Shown: one piece after another, positions 1-8,038 of the stretch
How the letters are laid out: every line of letters starts with the position of its first letter
Numbering within the stretch: position 1 is the first letter of the stretch
NCBI GenBank assembly: GCA_964545075.1
Contig: CAZJFS010000028.1
Span: 1 to 39,119, forward strand
Source of the DNA: DAOPXV01 sp035352535
Lineage (GTDB): Bacteria; Muiribacteriota; UBA9980
Reading direction: 5' to 3'
DNA length: 39,119 bases
Position numbers and translations under genes: made by a program
The notes under the pieces: model-generated
Database searches by the model: none
Told to the model about the DNA's origin: nothing
The model's input: only the letters and a program-made list of their open reading frames with translations

Positions 1-378
1 GCCACTTTTCTTTCCGTTCTCGCGTGGGCGCTCGAATGCTATTCGCTTTATTACATTGTAAAGATAATAACCGTCGGCAGCGCTTTTTCATTGAATATTC
101 TCATGCTTTGCGCGTTCGCGTATTCCTTTTCCACTATAATAGGCGCTCTCGCAATGCTTCCGGGCGGTCTTTTCGTTACGGAAAGCGGAATGTCGTTTCT
201 GCTCGTAAAACTTTTGAAGTTCCCGCTTCCGGACGCCGTGGCCGCCACATTTATGGTCCGCGCCGCGACGCTATGGTTCGCGCTTTTAATCGGCATATTC
301 GCGCTTCCGGCCTTCAACTTTTACATTTCGCGTAATAAAAAGCCTGCCGGCGCTGACGCCGGCCGTACAATTTCGTGA
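1..378 (+). CDS. Flippase-like / lysylphosphatidylglycerol synthase transmembrane-family protein, C-terminal fragment
   Basis: The reading frame is open from the first base, so the gene begins outside the window; 125 residues remain. They form at least three hydrophobic helices with a central stretch reading LAMLPGGLFVTESGMSFLL, followed by an Arg (in FMVRAATLWF). This LPGG-x5-E ... R pattern is typical of the UPF0104/AglD-like integral membrane family that includes the transmembrane half of MprF and YbhN. Members sit in the inner membrane and are linked to flipping or modifying lipids and polyprenyl glycans; the substrate cannot be told from this piece. The end is short and polar (after FYISRNKKP). 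Family assignment is fairly safe; function is inference. Confidence 0.8.
   Translation, partial: ATFLSVLAWALECYSLYYIVKIITVGSAFSLNILMLCAFAYSFSTIIGALAMLPGGLFVTESGMSFLLVKLLKFPLPDAVAATFMVRAATLWFALLIGIFALPAFNFYISRNKKPAGADAGRTIS
346..363 (+). other. GC-rich stem-loop at the 3' end of the first gene
   Basis: A perfect 7-bp inverted repeat, GCCGGCG / CGCCGGC, has a CTGA loop and lies inside the last codons of the membrane-protein gene. No T-tract follows, so it is not a clear intrinsic terminator; it may pause polymerase or protect the 3' end of the message. Confidence 0.4.
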
Positions 379-493
379 AACGGGTCCGCGGTTTTAAAAA
401 CATTAAACGTCAAAGGCGTGGAAGGATTGTTGGGATCAAGCGGGTCGAAAGAGTTTTGCCGCGGCGGGGTTACAAATCACTATTGAATCGAAA

Positions 494-522
494 TTGATTT
501 TGGCGCTTAAAAATGATATAAT
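494..522 (+). promoter_or_regulatory. Sigma-70 promoter for the PLD-like gene
   Basis: TTGATT at 494-499 and a perfect TATAAT at 517-522 are separated by 17 bp. A TG dinucleotide one base before the -10 makes it an extended -10 (TGATATAAT). It lies about 50 bp before the 571 start, which has an AAGGAGAA ribosome site. Confidence 0.8.
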
Positions 523-570
523 TAATATGTTTTTTTGAAATTATGTATTTATTATAAAAGGAGAAGTTAG

Positions 571-2073
571 ATGAGAAGATTTTCAATTATCGTTTTGTCG
601 CTGTCCATTGCGTTATTTTGCCTTTTTGTTAGTTTTAACGGCGCCGTCGCTCAGACGAGCGGCGAACTGACGCCGGCGGCGGTTTTCGATGAACTGGCCA
701 GGCAGAGCGGAAACAAGACCGCTTACGCGCGCATTATAACTGACAATCCCGAAGCCTGGTATGCCAGGTGGCATATGCTTTCGAACGCTAAAAAGTCTAT
801 AGATACCACATATTTTATAGTTGATAAAGATGTTTTTGGAATGGCATTTCTCGGCCTTCTTCTGAAAAAAGCGAAAGAAGGCGTGAAGGTCAGGCTCATG
901 ATGGACGCGCGCGGTTCAAAGGACCTTTCTCATAAAATGCTCGGGCAGGATTTTTTGCAGGAATTGCTGGAGGTCCCGGGAGTCGAAGTGAAGGTGTATA
1001 ATCCTATAACTTCAAATCTTCTGAGCATGTTCGGAAATCTGGCGAATGTAGTGAGCTCCAATCACGATAAAATAATAATAGTTGATAATGAATATGTCGT
1101 CACGGGCGGAAGAAACATAGAAATGAATTATTTCGTCGATCCGAAGGATTTTCCAAGAGCTTATCGCGATACGGACGTTATTTTCAAGGGTCCGGCGGCG
1201 GCCGTTCAGATTCAGAAGGCCTTCGATGAAGAGTTTAACTCTCACTCGGTTTCTGACGTGAAACGGGAGCTTTTCGGCAACTGGGTTTCGAGGGCGAAGG
1301 AACTGGAATTCGCAAGGCGCGCGATGGAATCTTATATTTGCGGAATAGGGCTCGTCAACGCCCAGATAGTAGATAAGGACTTTGAAAAATATATAAAAGA
1401 ACTTTCGGAATATAAAAATCTGCAGTCCTTCAGCGGTTATACCCCGTTCAGCGGCGATCACCAATATCCGTTTTTGATGCTGGATAAAAATTCGATGAAG
1501 GGAACCAGAAACGATATAACTCCGGGGATAGGCGCGATGATACGTTCCGCGAAAAGCGAGATAATAATCCAAAATCCATATGTAGTTTTAACCGCTGAAG
1601 CAATGGACGCCTTGCGCGAAGCCAATGCGCGCGGCGTAAAAATAAATGTCCATACCAACAGCCCCATGAGCACCGACAGTACGGCCACTCAGGTATTTTT
1701 TACGGACGAATGGGCGAAAGTGATGAAGGAACTTCCGAATATGAGAACTTTCGTGTTTCCGGGGCCGCAGCCTCTTCATTCAAAAGTATTCGTTTTTGAC
1801 CGCGAGATAACCGTTATCGGCTCGTATAATATGGACCCTTTGAGCCAGCAGATAAACTCCGAGATAGTCGGGGTCATAAAGTCCAAGAATTTTGCGCTGC
1901 GGACGGCTCTGCGCATAATGGAAGACGAGAAACGCTCGATAGAATACAAGATAGAAGTAATGAAGGACGGCTCGGTAAAGATCATAAACGGTCCTGAAAA
2001 TCATTCGGACCCGAAAAAGTTGGAGAAACTTCACAAACTTCAAAAGTTCGGTTTTTTAAGACCGCTCATTTAG
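571..2073 (+). CDS. Exported phospholipase D-like / cardiolipin synthase-type protein
   Basis: The protein has 500 residues. It starts with a Sec signal peptide (MRR, hydrophobic core, likely cleavage after GAVA near residue 27). Two HxK-x4-D (HKD) motifs identify the phospholipase D superfamily: H165-x-K167-x4-D172 followed by GGRN, and H403-x-K405-x4-D410 followed by GSYN. Paired HKD motifs make one active site that transfers phosphatidyl or phosphodiester groups through a phospho-histidine intermediate. Length and layout resemble the ClsC/YmdC group, but family members also include phospholipases and nucleases, and the export signal places this one outside the cytoplasm, so the substrate is uncertain. 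The start is supported by AAGGAGAA just upstream and by the promoter at 494-522. The gene is monocistronic and convergent with the next one. Confidence 0.85.
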   Translation: MRRFSIIVLSLSIALFCLFVSFNGAVAQTSGELTPAAVFDELARQSGNKTAYARIITDNPEAWYARWHMLSNAKKSIDTTYFIVDKDVFGMAFLGLLLKKAKEGVKVRLMMDARGSKDLSHKMLGQDFLQELLEVPGVEVKVYNPITSNLLSMFGNLANVVSSNHDKIIIVDNEYVVTGGRNIEMNYFVDPKDFPRAYRDTDVIFKGPAAAVQIQKAFDEEFNSHSVSDVKRELFGNWVSRAKELEFARRAMESYICGIGLVNAQIVDKDFEKYIKELSEYKNLQSFSGYTPFSGDHQYPFLMLDKNSMKGTRNDITPGIGAMIRSAKSEIIIQNPYVVLTAEAMDALREANARGVKINVHTNSPMSTDSTATQVFFTDEWAKVMKELPNMRTFVFPGPQPLHSKVFVFDREITVIGSYNMDPLSQQINSEIVGVIKSKNFALRTALRIMEDEKRSIEYKIEVMKDGSVKIINGPENHSDPKKLEKLHKLQKFGFLRPLI

Positions 2074-2104
2074 AAAAAATAAGCGCCGGACGGCAATCAT
2101 TTAT

Positions 2105-3202
2105 TTATTTTGCGTAAAAATCATAGTTGGCGGTGGCTTTTGAAACCGGGGTGTCTTTTTCGTCGTAGCGCGTCGAAAGGGACGGATTGTCCTGTTCGTT
2201 GTAAACGTGTGAATATTTATCGGTTAACGCGAGCGAGGATTTTCCGGTTTTAGGGTCGGATTTAAGTCGGTAGCACTGTTCTTCAGTGAGTTTGTTTTTT
2301 TCATTGTATTTATAGTTCGCTTTGTAAACAGTCTGGTTGTTGGAATCGGTTTGAGTTTCTCCGGTTAAATTTTTTACGTCGTCGTATTCAAACGACTTTT
2401 TTTCAATGATTTTTCCTTTCGAGTCGGTTTTTACTGATTCGGTTATGTTACCGGCTATGTCGTAGCTGTATGTCGTTACGGTGTCGATGGTTTCGCCGCA
2501 GCAAGCGGTAACGGTCGTTTCGTTGCCGAGTTTATCATATTTCGTGTTAGTTTTAAGACAAACTTTGCCGTTAGTGACGTTGTACTCATCCATGTCGGTT
2601 TTATTTCCGTTCTCGTCATATTTAAATAATGTTTTTAAGATCATTTGCTTTTCCTTGTTGAATTCGTTTTTTTCTATCTCGAACTGATTTTTATCGTAAG
2701 AACGCGTAATGCTTCCGATGAATCCTTCGCTGTCATAGTTAAGCGTTTCTATGAGTTTGTTTTTTTCGTTATATTTATAAATTTGTTTAGAGACGATCTC
2801 ATAAGAGTTCGTGGCGGCGTTAAGTTGGCTGTGGTTTTCGCCGGTCACGTTTCTAATCTCATTGTAACTATAATTATAGATATCGGTAATCACTTCGGCT
2901 TTAGCCTTTGAGTCATAAGAAATGCGTCGTTCCTCTGTTTTGTCGCCGTTCTCATTGAATATAGTGAGGCGCCTCGTAGGGTTGGGATCGTACGCTTTAA
3001 GCTTTTCGTTATAGTCGTAAAAAGCTTGAGATATACTTTTAATGTTTTGGGCGCGCACGAGATATTCCAGCTTGTTTTTTTTCGCCATCAGGATGTTGTT
3101 CATTTCTTTTTCGAGGTCCTGTTCGGCCGCAGCCGGCTTCGGAACGAGTAATATAAAAAAGATTGCGGCGCTTAATAATAGCGTCGATTTATATTTGTTC
3201 AT
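2105..3202 (-). CDS. Exported YD/RHS-repeat-like protein
   Basis: The protein has 365 residues with a clear Sec signal peptide (hydrophobic core ending PKPAAA, cleavage near residue 26). The mature part is a run of imperfect ~20-residue units with the YD-repeat look, for example YDKLGNETTV, YDIAGNITES, YDDVKNLTGE, YNEKNKLTEE, each followed by a polar strand. YD/RHS repeats fold as beta strands and in large Rhs proteins make a cocoon around a toxin; here no toxin or RHS core domain follows, so it is a small stand-alone repeat protein of the periplasm or surface. It starts at ATG after an AGGAGG site. Repeat class is reasonably sure; role is unknown. Confidence 0.7.
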   Translation of the reverse strand: MNKYKSTLLLSAAIFFILLVPKPAAAEQDLEKEMNNILMAKKNKLEYLVRAQNIKSISQAFYDYNEKLKAYDPNPTRRLTIFNENGDKTEERRISYDSKAKAEVITDIYNYSYNEIRNVTGENHSQLNAATNSYEIVSKQIYKYNEKNKLIETLNYDSEGFIGSITRSYDKNQFEIEKNEFNKEKQMILKTLFKYDENGNKTDMDEYNVTNGKVCLKTNTKYDKLGNETTVTACCGETIDTVTTYSYDIAGNITESVKTDSKGKIIEKKSFEYDDVKNLTGETQTDSNNQTVYKANYKYNEKNKLTEEQCYRLKSDPKTGKSSLALTDKYSHVYNEQDNPSLSTRYDEKDTPVSKATANYDFYAK

Positions 3203-3240
3203 TATGGCCTCCTGATAATAATAATTTGCTTTCTGTTTTG

Positions 3241-3269
3241 ATTATATATTATTTATTGAAGGTAGTCAA
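3241..3269 (-). promoter_or_regulatory. Sigma-70 promoter for the YD-repeat protein gene
   Basis: On the minus strand TTGACT (3264-3269) and TATAAT (3241-3246) are 17 bp apart, about 40 bp before the start at 3202. It is divergent from the rpmF promoter. Confidence 0.75.
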
Positions 3270-3315
3270 TATTATATTCAAATGTACGGTTTTCAATTTT
3301 TTCCGCAACTTTTTC

Positions 3316-3344
3316 TTGACAAAAGAGTTGAATTATTATATAAT
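3316..3344 (+). promoter_or_regulatory. Consensus sigma-70 promoter of the rpmF-fab-rnc operon
   Basis: TTGACA (3316-3321) and TATAAT (3339-3344) are a perfect match to consensus with the ideal 17-bp spacer. It sits 40 bp before rpmF and probably drives the whole operon at a high constitutive level. Confidence 0.9.
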
Positions 3345-3384
3345 CCAGTGACTAAACTTAAAGAATCACTTAGGAGGATGAGTT

Positions 3385-3585
3385 ATGCCAAATCCAAAAC
3401 ACAAACACAGTAAAACCAGAAACAGCCGTGACAGAGCCGTCTGGAGCAAGAGAGTAGCCACCGCGAAGGAAATCGGAACCTGCGCTAATCCTGAATGCAG
3501 ACAGCCAGTTCGCCCGCACCACGTATGCCTCGAATGTGGCACTTACGATGGAGTTAAGGTGCTTACAATAAAAGAAAAAAAATAA
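3385..3585 (+). CDS. rpmF: 50S ribosomal protein bL32
   Basis: This is a complete 66-residue protein. The MPNPKHKHSKTRNSRDRA start is the typical basic N-terminal arm of bL32, and cysteines C33, C38, C48 and C51 (GTCANPEC ... HHVCLECG) form the zinc-binding ribbon, so this is the zinc-containing (C+) form. It is a structural component of the large ribosomal subunit. AGGAGG at 3372-3377 precedes the ATG. As in many bacteria it leads the fatty acid operon (plsX follows after 62 bp), tying ribosome output to membrane synthesis; the DUF177/YceD gene often found before rpmF is absent here. Confidence 0.97.
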   Translation: MPNPKHKHSKTRNSRDRAVWSKRVATAKEIGTCANPECRQPVRPHHVCLECGTYDGVKVLTIKEKK

Positions 3586-3647
3586 TTTCGTAAGTCCCAA
3601 AAATTATTGAACCCGTTAAAATATCAGTAAGAAGGGGAAATAATCCT

Positions 3648-4643
3648 GTGAAAATAGCAGTTGATGCTATGGGCGGCGATCATGCGCCTTTTGAAATAGT
3701 AAAAGGGGCGTTTGAGGTTGCGGCTGAATTACCCGAATTAGGGATCATATTGGTTGGAGACCAGAACGAAATTAAAAAAGTCGAAGGTTATAAAGATATG
3801 CCTAATGTTTTGATCAGGCATGCCTCGAGCGTTATTTCTTTTAATGACGATCCCGTATCGCGTTCGACTCAAAACTCGATAGCAGTTTGTTGCAATCTCG
3901 TAAAGGACAAAGAAGCCGATGCATTTGTTTCAGCCGGTCATACCGGAGCGTGCATGGCTTCTGCTGTTATATTATGGAAAAGGATCGCCAAGATCGAACG
4001 TCCGGCGATACCCACTCCAATCCCGGTCCCTACCGGTCAGGTTATCCTTATCGATGCGGGCGCCAATGTTGATTGCAAGGCTTCCAACCTTCTTCAGTTT
4101 GCTCTGATGGGTTCGGTTTACGCTGAAAGCATTTTCGGCGTAAAAAATCCACGCGTCGGGGTTTTATCGAATGGGACCGAGGATAAGAAAGGGTGCAAGC
4201 TTTCACTTGAAGCTTTTGCGCTGCTTAAAGAATCGAAACTAAACTTCATTGGAAACGTCGAAGGATCGAGCATATTTAAAAACGTTTGCGACGTGGTCGT
4301 CTGCGATGGCTTCGTGGGTAACGCCGTTTTAAAGGCGATCGAAGGAACGGCGGAAATGATATCCGGGCTCGTCAAGGCTGATATCGCCGAAATGGCGGTT
4401 TCCGCGGGACCTTCCGGAGAGCTGTTTTCCAAGGCCGCTTCCGCTTTCAGGGAAAAATTCAAAAAACGCCTTGATTATTCTGAATATGGCGGCGCTCCGC
4501 TTCTTGGCGTGAACGGAACCGCGATAATTTCTCACGGTTCTTCAAAATCACGCGCTATTAAAAATGCCATATTGGTGGCTAAAAAATTTGTAAATGAAAA
4601 GATAACCGAAAAAATTGAGAGGGAGGCCGCCGGCCTTCGCTAA
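3648..4643 (+). CDS. plsX: Phosphate acyltransferase PlsX
   Basis: PlsX makes acyl-phosphate from acyl-ACP and phosphate, the first step of the PlsX-PlsY-PlsC route to phosphatidic acid; it is a peripheral membrane enzyme. The protein is 331 residues, normal for the family. Family signatures are IAVDAMGGDHAP at the N-terminus, VSAGHTGA, ERPAIPT, LIDAGANVDCK, VLSNGTEDKKG, and the C-terminal YGGAPLLGVNG and SHGSS. Position 2 of the usual AGNTGA motif is His here (AGHTGA). The start is GTG with an AAGGGGAA ribosome site. Second gene of the operon, followed 20 bp later by fabD. Confidence 0.97.
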   Translation: MKIAVDAMGGDHAPFEIVKGAFEVAAELPELGIILVGDQNEIKKVEGYKDMPNVLIRHASSVISFNDDPVSRSTQNSIAVCCNLVKDKEADAFVSAGHTGACMASAVILWKRIAKIERPAIPTPIPVPTGQVILIDAGANVDCKASNLLQFALMGSVYAESIFGVKNPRVGVLSNGTEDKKGCKLSLEAFALLKESKLNFIGNVEGSSIFKNVCDVVVCDGFVGNAVLKAIEGTAEMISGLVKADIAEMAVSAGPSGELFSKAASAFREKFKKRLDYSEYGGAPLLGVNGTAIISHGSSKSRAIKNAILVAKKFVNEKITEKIEREAAGLR

Positions 4644-4678
4644 ACGATAGAGTTCAAAGGGAGATGTTGAATTTTATA

Positions 4679-5656
4679 ATGAATAATAATATCGCTTTCA
4701 TATTCCCGGGACAGGGTTCGCAATATAGCGGAATGGGCGCCGAACTTTATTCGGCGTATCAGGAAGCGCGCGATGTTTTTAACGAAGCTCAGACGGTATT
4801 GGGTTATGATCTGGCCAAAATGTGCTTTGAAGCTCCGAATGAAGTTCTGACGCTGACCATAAACGCCCAGCCCGCTATCTATACGACTTCCATGGCTTGC
4901 CATAGAATAATATCCAACCGCGTTTTCGGCGGCGTTAAGATGAGGCCGGCCGCTCTCGCCGGACATAGTCTCGGCGAATACAGCGCGCTTTGCGCGGCGA
5001 ACGTATATTCCTTCACGGACGGGCTCCGCCTGGTTCACAACAGGGCGAAATTCATGCACGAAGCCGGTCAGGAGACCAAAGGTACCATGGCGGCTATTGT
5101 CGGCATGCAAAAGCCCAGGCTTGACGAACTTTGCGCCGAAGTCACGAAGGACGGCAAATATGTCGCGGTGGCGATATTCAACTCGCCTGAACAGATCGTT
5201 ATATCGGGTTCCATAGAAGGCGTGGCCGAAGCCGGTCAAAAAGCTAAAGCAGCCGGGGCGAGCGTATTCCCACTTTCGGTTTCAGGAGCTTTTCATTCGA
5301 ATATAATGAAACCCGCGGCCGACAGGCTTTCGAAGGTCATGGAAGAGATAAATTTTTACCAGCCGGATCAGCCGGTCGCTATGAATATTCTCGGAAGTCT
5401 TACGCAGGATGTGGCGACCATTTCCGGCGCTATAATAAAACAAATCTATCAGCCGCTTCTATGGGTCAATTGCGTTAATTCGTTATACGACATGGGTGTG
5501 CGCACGATGATCGAACTCGGGCCTAAGACTGTATTGAAAGGGCTTGTAAAGAAAATAAACCGCGAGATAACGGTTTTAAACATAGAAGATCTCAAGTCGC
5601 TCGAGAACACGATGAAGCATCTTGAAATCATTGCCGCTCAGGCTGTAGTAGCATAA
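4679..5656 (+). CDS. fabD: Malonyl-CoA:ACP transacylase
   Basis: FabD transfers malonyl from CoA to ACP, supplying the extender unit for fatty acid synthesis. Visible are IAFIFPGQGSQ near the N-terminus, the nucleophile elbow GHSLGEYSA and the second catalytic residue in GAFHSNIM; counted from an in-frame ATG at 4664 these are Ser102 and His211. The start is ambiguous: the only ribosome site, AAAGGGAG (4656-4663), touches the 4664 ATG and is 15 bp from the 4679 ATG. I chose 4679 because FabD proteins normally start just before IAFIFPGQGSQ. The gene order plsX-fabD lacks the fabH that often stands between them. Confidence 0.95.
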   Translation: MNNNIAFIFPGQGSQYSGMGAELYSAYQEARDVFNEAQTVLGYDLAKMCFEAPNEVLTLTINAQPAIYTTSMACHRIISNRVFGGVKMRPAALAGHSLGEYSALCAANVYSFTDGLRLVHNRAKFMHEAGQETKGTMAAIVGMQKPRLDELCAEVTKDGKYVAVAIFNSPEQIVISGSIEGVAEAGQKAKAAGASVFPLSVSGAFHSNIMKPAADRLSKVMEEINFYQPDQPVAMNILGSLTQDVATISGAIIKQIYQPLLWVNCVNSLYDMGVRTMIELGPKTVLKGLVKKINREITVLNIEDLKSLENTMKHLEIIAAQAVVA

Positions 5657-5682
5657 ATTTAAAATTTTAGAGGTAAATATTC

Positions 5683-6417
5683 ATGGAATCCGTAAAAAAA
5701 GTGGCAGTCATAACCGGGGGAGCCAAGGGAATAGGCGCTTCAATCGTTATGGAATTTGCGAAAATCGGCTATGACGTGGTTTTTACATATAACTCTACTA
5801 TGCCGGATAATGTTATAGCCATCGCCCGCGAGGCCGGCGCTGAAGTTATGGCCGTTAAGTGCGATGTGTCGAACGAAGCCGAAGTCGTGGCGTTATTTAA
5901 AGCGGTCGAGGATAAATTTAACCGGCTCGACGTGCTCGTTAATAACGCGGGGATAACCAACGATAAGCTTTTACTTAGAATGACCACGGAAGACTTTACG
6001 AGGGTTATAAATACGAACCTGACTTCATGTTTTTTAACTACCAAGAATGCTATAAAGGTTATGGGCCGGGCCGGCGGCGCCATAGTTAACGTCAGTTCCG
6101 TCGTTGGCCTTATGGGAAACGCGGGGCAATCTAATTACTGCGCATCGAAAGCGGGCATGCTTGGTTTTACGAAGGCTATCGCCAAGGAATACGGTTCGCG
6201 CGGAATACGCGTAAACGCCGTGGCGCCCGGTTTTATCGAGTCCGATATGACCTTGAAGCTCGGTGCCGATCTTATAAAGAAATATCAGGAACAGATACCT
6301 ATGAAGCGGTTTGGGACTTCCGCTGACGTGGCGAACCTTTGCGTTTTTCTCGCGTCTGAAAAGGCCTCATATATAACGGGACAAGTTATAACCATAGATG
6401 GTGGAATGTATATGTAA
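5683..6417 (+). CDS. fabG: 3-oxoacyl-[ACP] reductase
   Basis: FabG performs the NADPH-dependent reduction of 3-oxoacyl-ACP in the fatty acid elongation cycle. The 244-residue short-chain dehydrogenase has the Rossmann TGGAKGIG (11-18), NNAG (87-90), N112, and the catalytic triad S139, Y152 and K156 (Y-x3-K in NYCASKAG), with the terminal TGQVITIDGGMYM characteristic of FabG. The start has AGAGGT 8 bp upstream. Its TAA stop is embedded in the ribosome site of acpP, so the two genes are tightly coupled. Confidence 0.97.
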   Translation: MESVKKVAVITGGAKGIGASIVMEFAKIGYDVVFTYNSTMPDNVIAIAREAGAEVMAVKCDVSNEAEVVALFKAVEDKFNRLDVLVNNAGITNDKLLLRMTTEDFTRVINTNLTSCFLTTKNAIKVMGRAGGAIVNVSSVVGLMGNAGQSNYCASKAGMLGFTKAIAKEYGSRGIRVNAVAPGFIESDMTLKLGADLIKKYQEQIPMKRFGTSADVANLCVFLASEKASYITGQVITIDGGMYM

Positions 6418-6424
6418 AGGAGGT
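6416..6424 (+). promoter_or_regulatory. Near-perfect Shine-Dalgarno that fixes the acpP start
   Basis: AAAGGAGGT overlaps the fabG stop codon and lies 7 bp before the GTG at 6432. A longer in-frame GTG at 6423 lies inside this site and cannot be the start. The strong site fits the large amounts of ACP cells need. Confidence 0.85.
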
Positions 6425-6431
6425 GACGTTA

Positions 6432-6680
6432 GTGGGACTTACTTACGAAAGTATTTATGAAAAAGTCGCTAAGATCGCTGTTGAAGAATTAAGCGTTGAA
6501 GAATCCGCAATAAAAAGAGAATCAAATTTTCAGGATGATTTAGGTGCCGACTCGTTGGCGCTGGTTGAGATCATTATGAAATTAGAAGAAGAATTTGACA
6601 TTGAAATACCGGATGACCAGTCTGAAAAAATCAAGACCGTAGATCAGGCCGTTAAATTCATACTTGAGAAAAAGGCTTAA
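6432..6680 (+). CDS. acpP: Acyl carrier protein
   Basis: This 82-residue protein carries growing acyl chains on a 4'-phosphopantetheine arm. The attachment serine is S41 in the conserved DDLGADSLALVE motif, followed by the acidic helix EIIMKLEEEFDIEIPD that docks partner enzymes. The protein is strongly acidic, as expected. It starts at GTG 6432, set by the AAAGGAGGT site. A ~55-nt stem-loop follows the gene before fabF. Confidence 0.97.
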   Translation: MGLTYESIYEKVAKIAVEELSVEESAIKRESNFQDDLGADSLALVEIIMKLEEEFDIEIPDDQSEKIKTVDQAVKFILEKKA

Positions 6681-6700
6681 TTTTCTTTTTTAGATATAAG

Positions 6701-6755
6701 CTATAGCCTTCGTTGTCCGCCGGGAAAATATCCTGAAGACGACAGAGGGCTATAG
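6701..6755 (+). other. Large RNA stem-loop between acpP and fabF
   Basis: The 8-bp arms CTATAGCC (6701-6708) and GGCTATAG (6748-6755) pair perfectly. The helix continues through 6709-6717 with 6738-6747 (one bulge and G-U pairs), and an inner 5-bp hairpin (6721-6725 with 6731-6735) has an AAATA loop. A T-rich stretch begins 3-7 nt later. It may be a partial terminator, a 3'-end protector for acpP mRNA or an RNase III site. Confidence 0.65.
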
Positions 6756-6785
6756 AACTTATTTTTTATTTTAGGAGGATACGTC

Positions 6786-8024
6786 ATGGCCCGCAGGGTT
6801 GTAATAACGGGAATGGGAGTCGTAAGCCCGGTAGGACACGGGCTCTCAAAATACTGGGACGCCATATTGCATGGAGAAAATGGAGTTGATTTCGTAAAAT
6901 CATTCGATGTTACCAACTATTCATCTAAGATGGCGGCCGAAGTAAAGGATTTTAACTGCGAGGACTATTTTGATAAAAAAGACGCCAAAAGGATGGACCG
7001 CTTCGCTCAGTTCGCGGTCGCCGCAGCTAAAATGGCTATTGACGATTCCGCCATCAAATTGGAAACTATCGATAAAAATAGATTCGGCGTTATAATAGGG
7101 TCGGGCATCGGCGGCATTCAGACGCTTGAAGCTCAGCACGACGTTTTAAAAACCAAGGGGCCGAACAGGGTCTCGCCGCTTCTTGTGCCTATGATGATAG
7201 GGAATATGGCCGCCGGTCAGATAGCCATTCATTTCGGCGCGCGCGGAGTTAACTTCACGACCGTTACCGCTTGCGCTTCAGGAAATCACGCTTTAGGCGA
7301 GGCTTTTGAAGTTATAAAAAGGGGCGCCCAGGACATTATCTTATCGGGCGGTTCCGAAGCGGCCATAACGCCTATGACCTATGCCGGTTTTTCGTCGTTG
7401 CGCGCTTTCTCTCAGAGAAACGATGACGTTAAGACTGCATCGAGGCCTTTCAATAAGGATCGTGACGGGTTTGTAATTGGCGAGGGCGCCGGCGTTTTAA
7501 TACTTGAAGAATACGAGCACGCGGTTCGTCGCGGCGCTAAAATATACGCTGAAATGGTAGGCTACGGAGCCACCTGCGACGCATACCACATAACCGCTCC
7601 CGCCGAAGGCGGAGAAGGCGCCATGCGCGCAATGAAGCTCGCTCTTGAAGAGGGCGGAGTAAGTCCTGACGCGGTTGATTATGTCAACGCTCACGGCACT
7701 TCGACCGATCTTAACGATAAGTATGAAACTATGGCTATAAAGGGTGTTTTTGGCGATCATGCGAAAAAATTGTCTGTATCGTCAACCAAATCGATGACCG
7801 GGCATCTGCTCGGCGCCGCCGCCGGCATTGAAGCAGTGGCTACCGCTATGGCGATATACGAAGGGAAAATCCCGCCTACGATAAACTATATAACACCCGA
7901 TCCGGAACTAGATCTGGATTTTACTCCCAACAAGATGCGCGAGCGCAAGGTCAATTACGCCATATCAAATTCTTTCGGCTTCGGAGGCCATAACGCAACA
8001 ATATGCCTTAAAAAAGTGGATTGA
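6786..8024 (+). CDS. fabF: 3-oxoacyl-[ACP] synthase II
   Basis: FabF is the elongating condensing enzyme of fatty acid synthesis, joining malonyl-ACP to acyl-ACP. The 412-residue protein has the Cys-His-His triad of the KAS I/II class: C163 in TACASGNHA, H303 in NAHGTSTDLND, H340 in STKSMTGHLLGAAAG. These are at the residue numbers known for E. coli FabF. AGGAGG at 6773-6778 precedes the ATG. It is separated from acpP by the stem-loop, so its level may be set apart from ACP. Confidence 0.97.
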   Translation: MARRVVITGMGVVSPVGHGLSKYWDAILHGENGVDFVKSFDVTNYSSKMAAEVKDFNCEDYFDKKDAKRMDRFAQFAVAAAKMAIDDSAIKLETIDKNRFGVIIGSGIGGIQTLEAQHDVLKTKGPNRVSPLLVPMMIGNMAAGQIAIHFGARGVNFTTVTACASGNHALGEAFEVIKRGAQDIILSGGSEAAITPMTYAGFSSLRAFSQRNDDVKTASRPFNKDRDGFVIGEGAGVLILEEYEHAVRRGAKIYAEMVGYGATCDAYHITAPAEGGEGAMRAMKLALEEGGVSPDAVDYVNAHGTSTDLNDKYETMAIKGVFGDHAKKLSVSSTKSMTGHLLGAAAGIEAVATAMAIYEGKIPPTINYITPDPELDLDFTPNKMRERKVNYAISNSFGFGGHNATICLKKVD

Positions 8025-8038
8025 TAAGCTAATTATAG

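Noticed and set aside
24..335. 103-codon frame at the left edge
   Set aside because: The other frame (1-378) is open from the edge and encodes a recognisable membrane-protein tail; this one is Arg-rich noise.
1012..1572. 186-codon frame antisense to the PLD-like gene
   Set aside because: The sense frame contains an intact HKD motif here, so the antisense frame is a coincidence.
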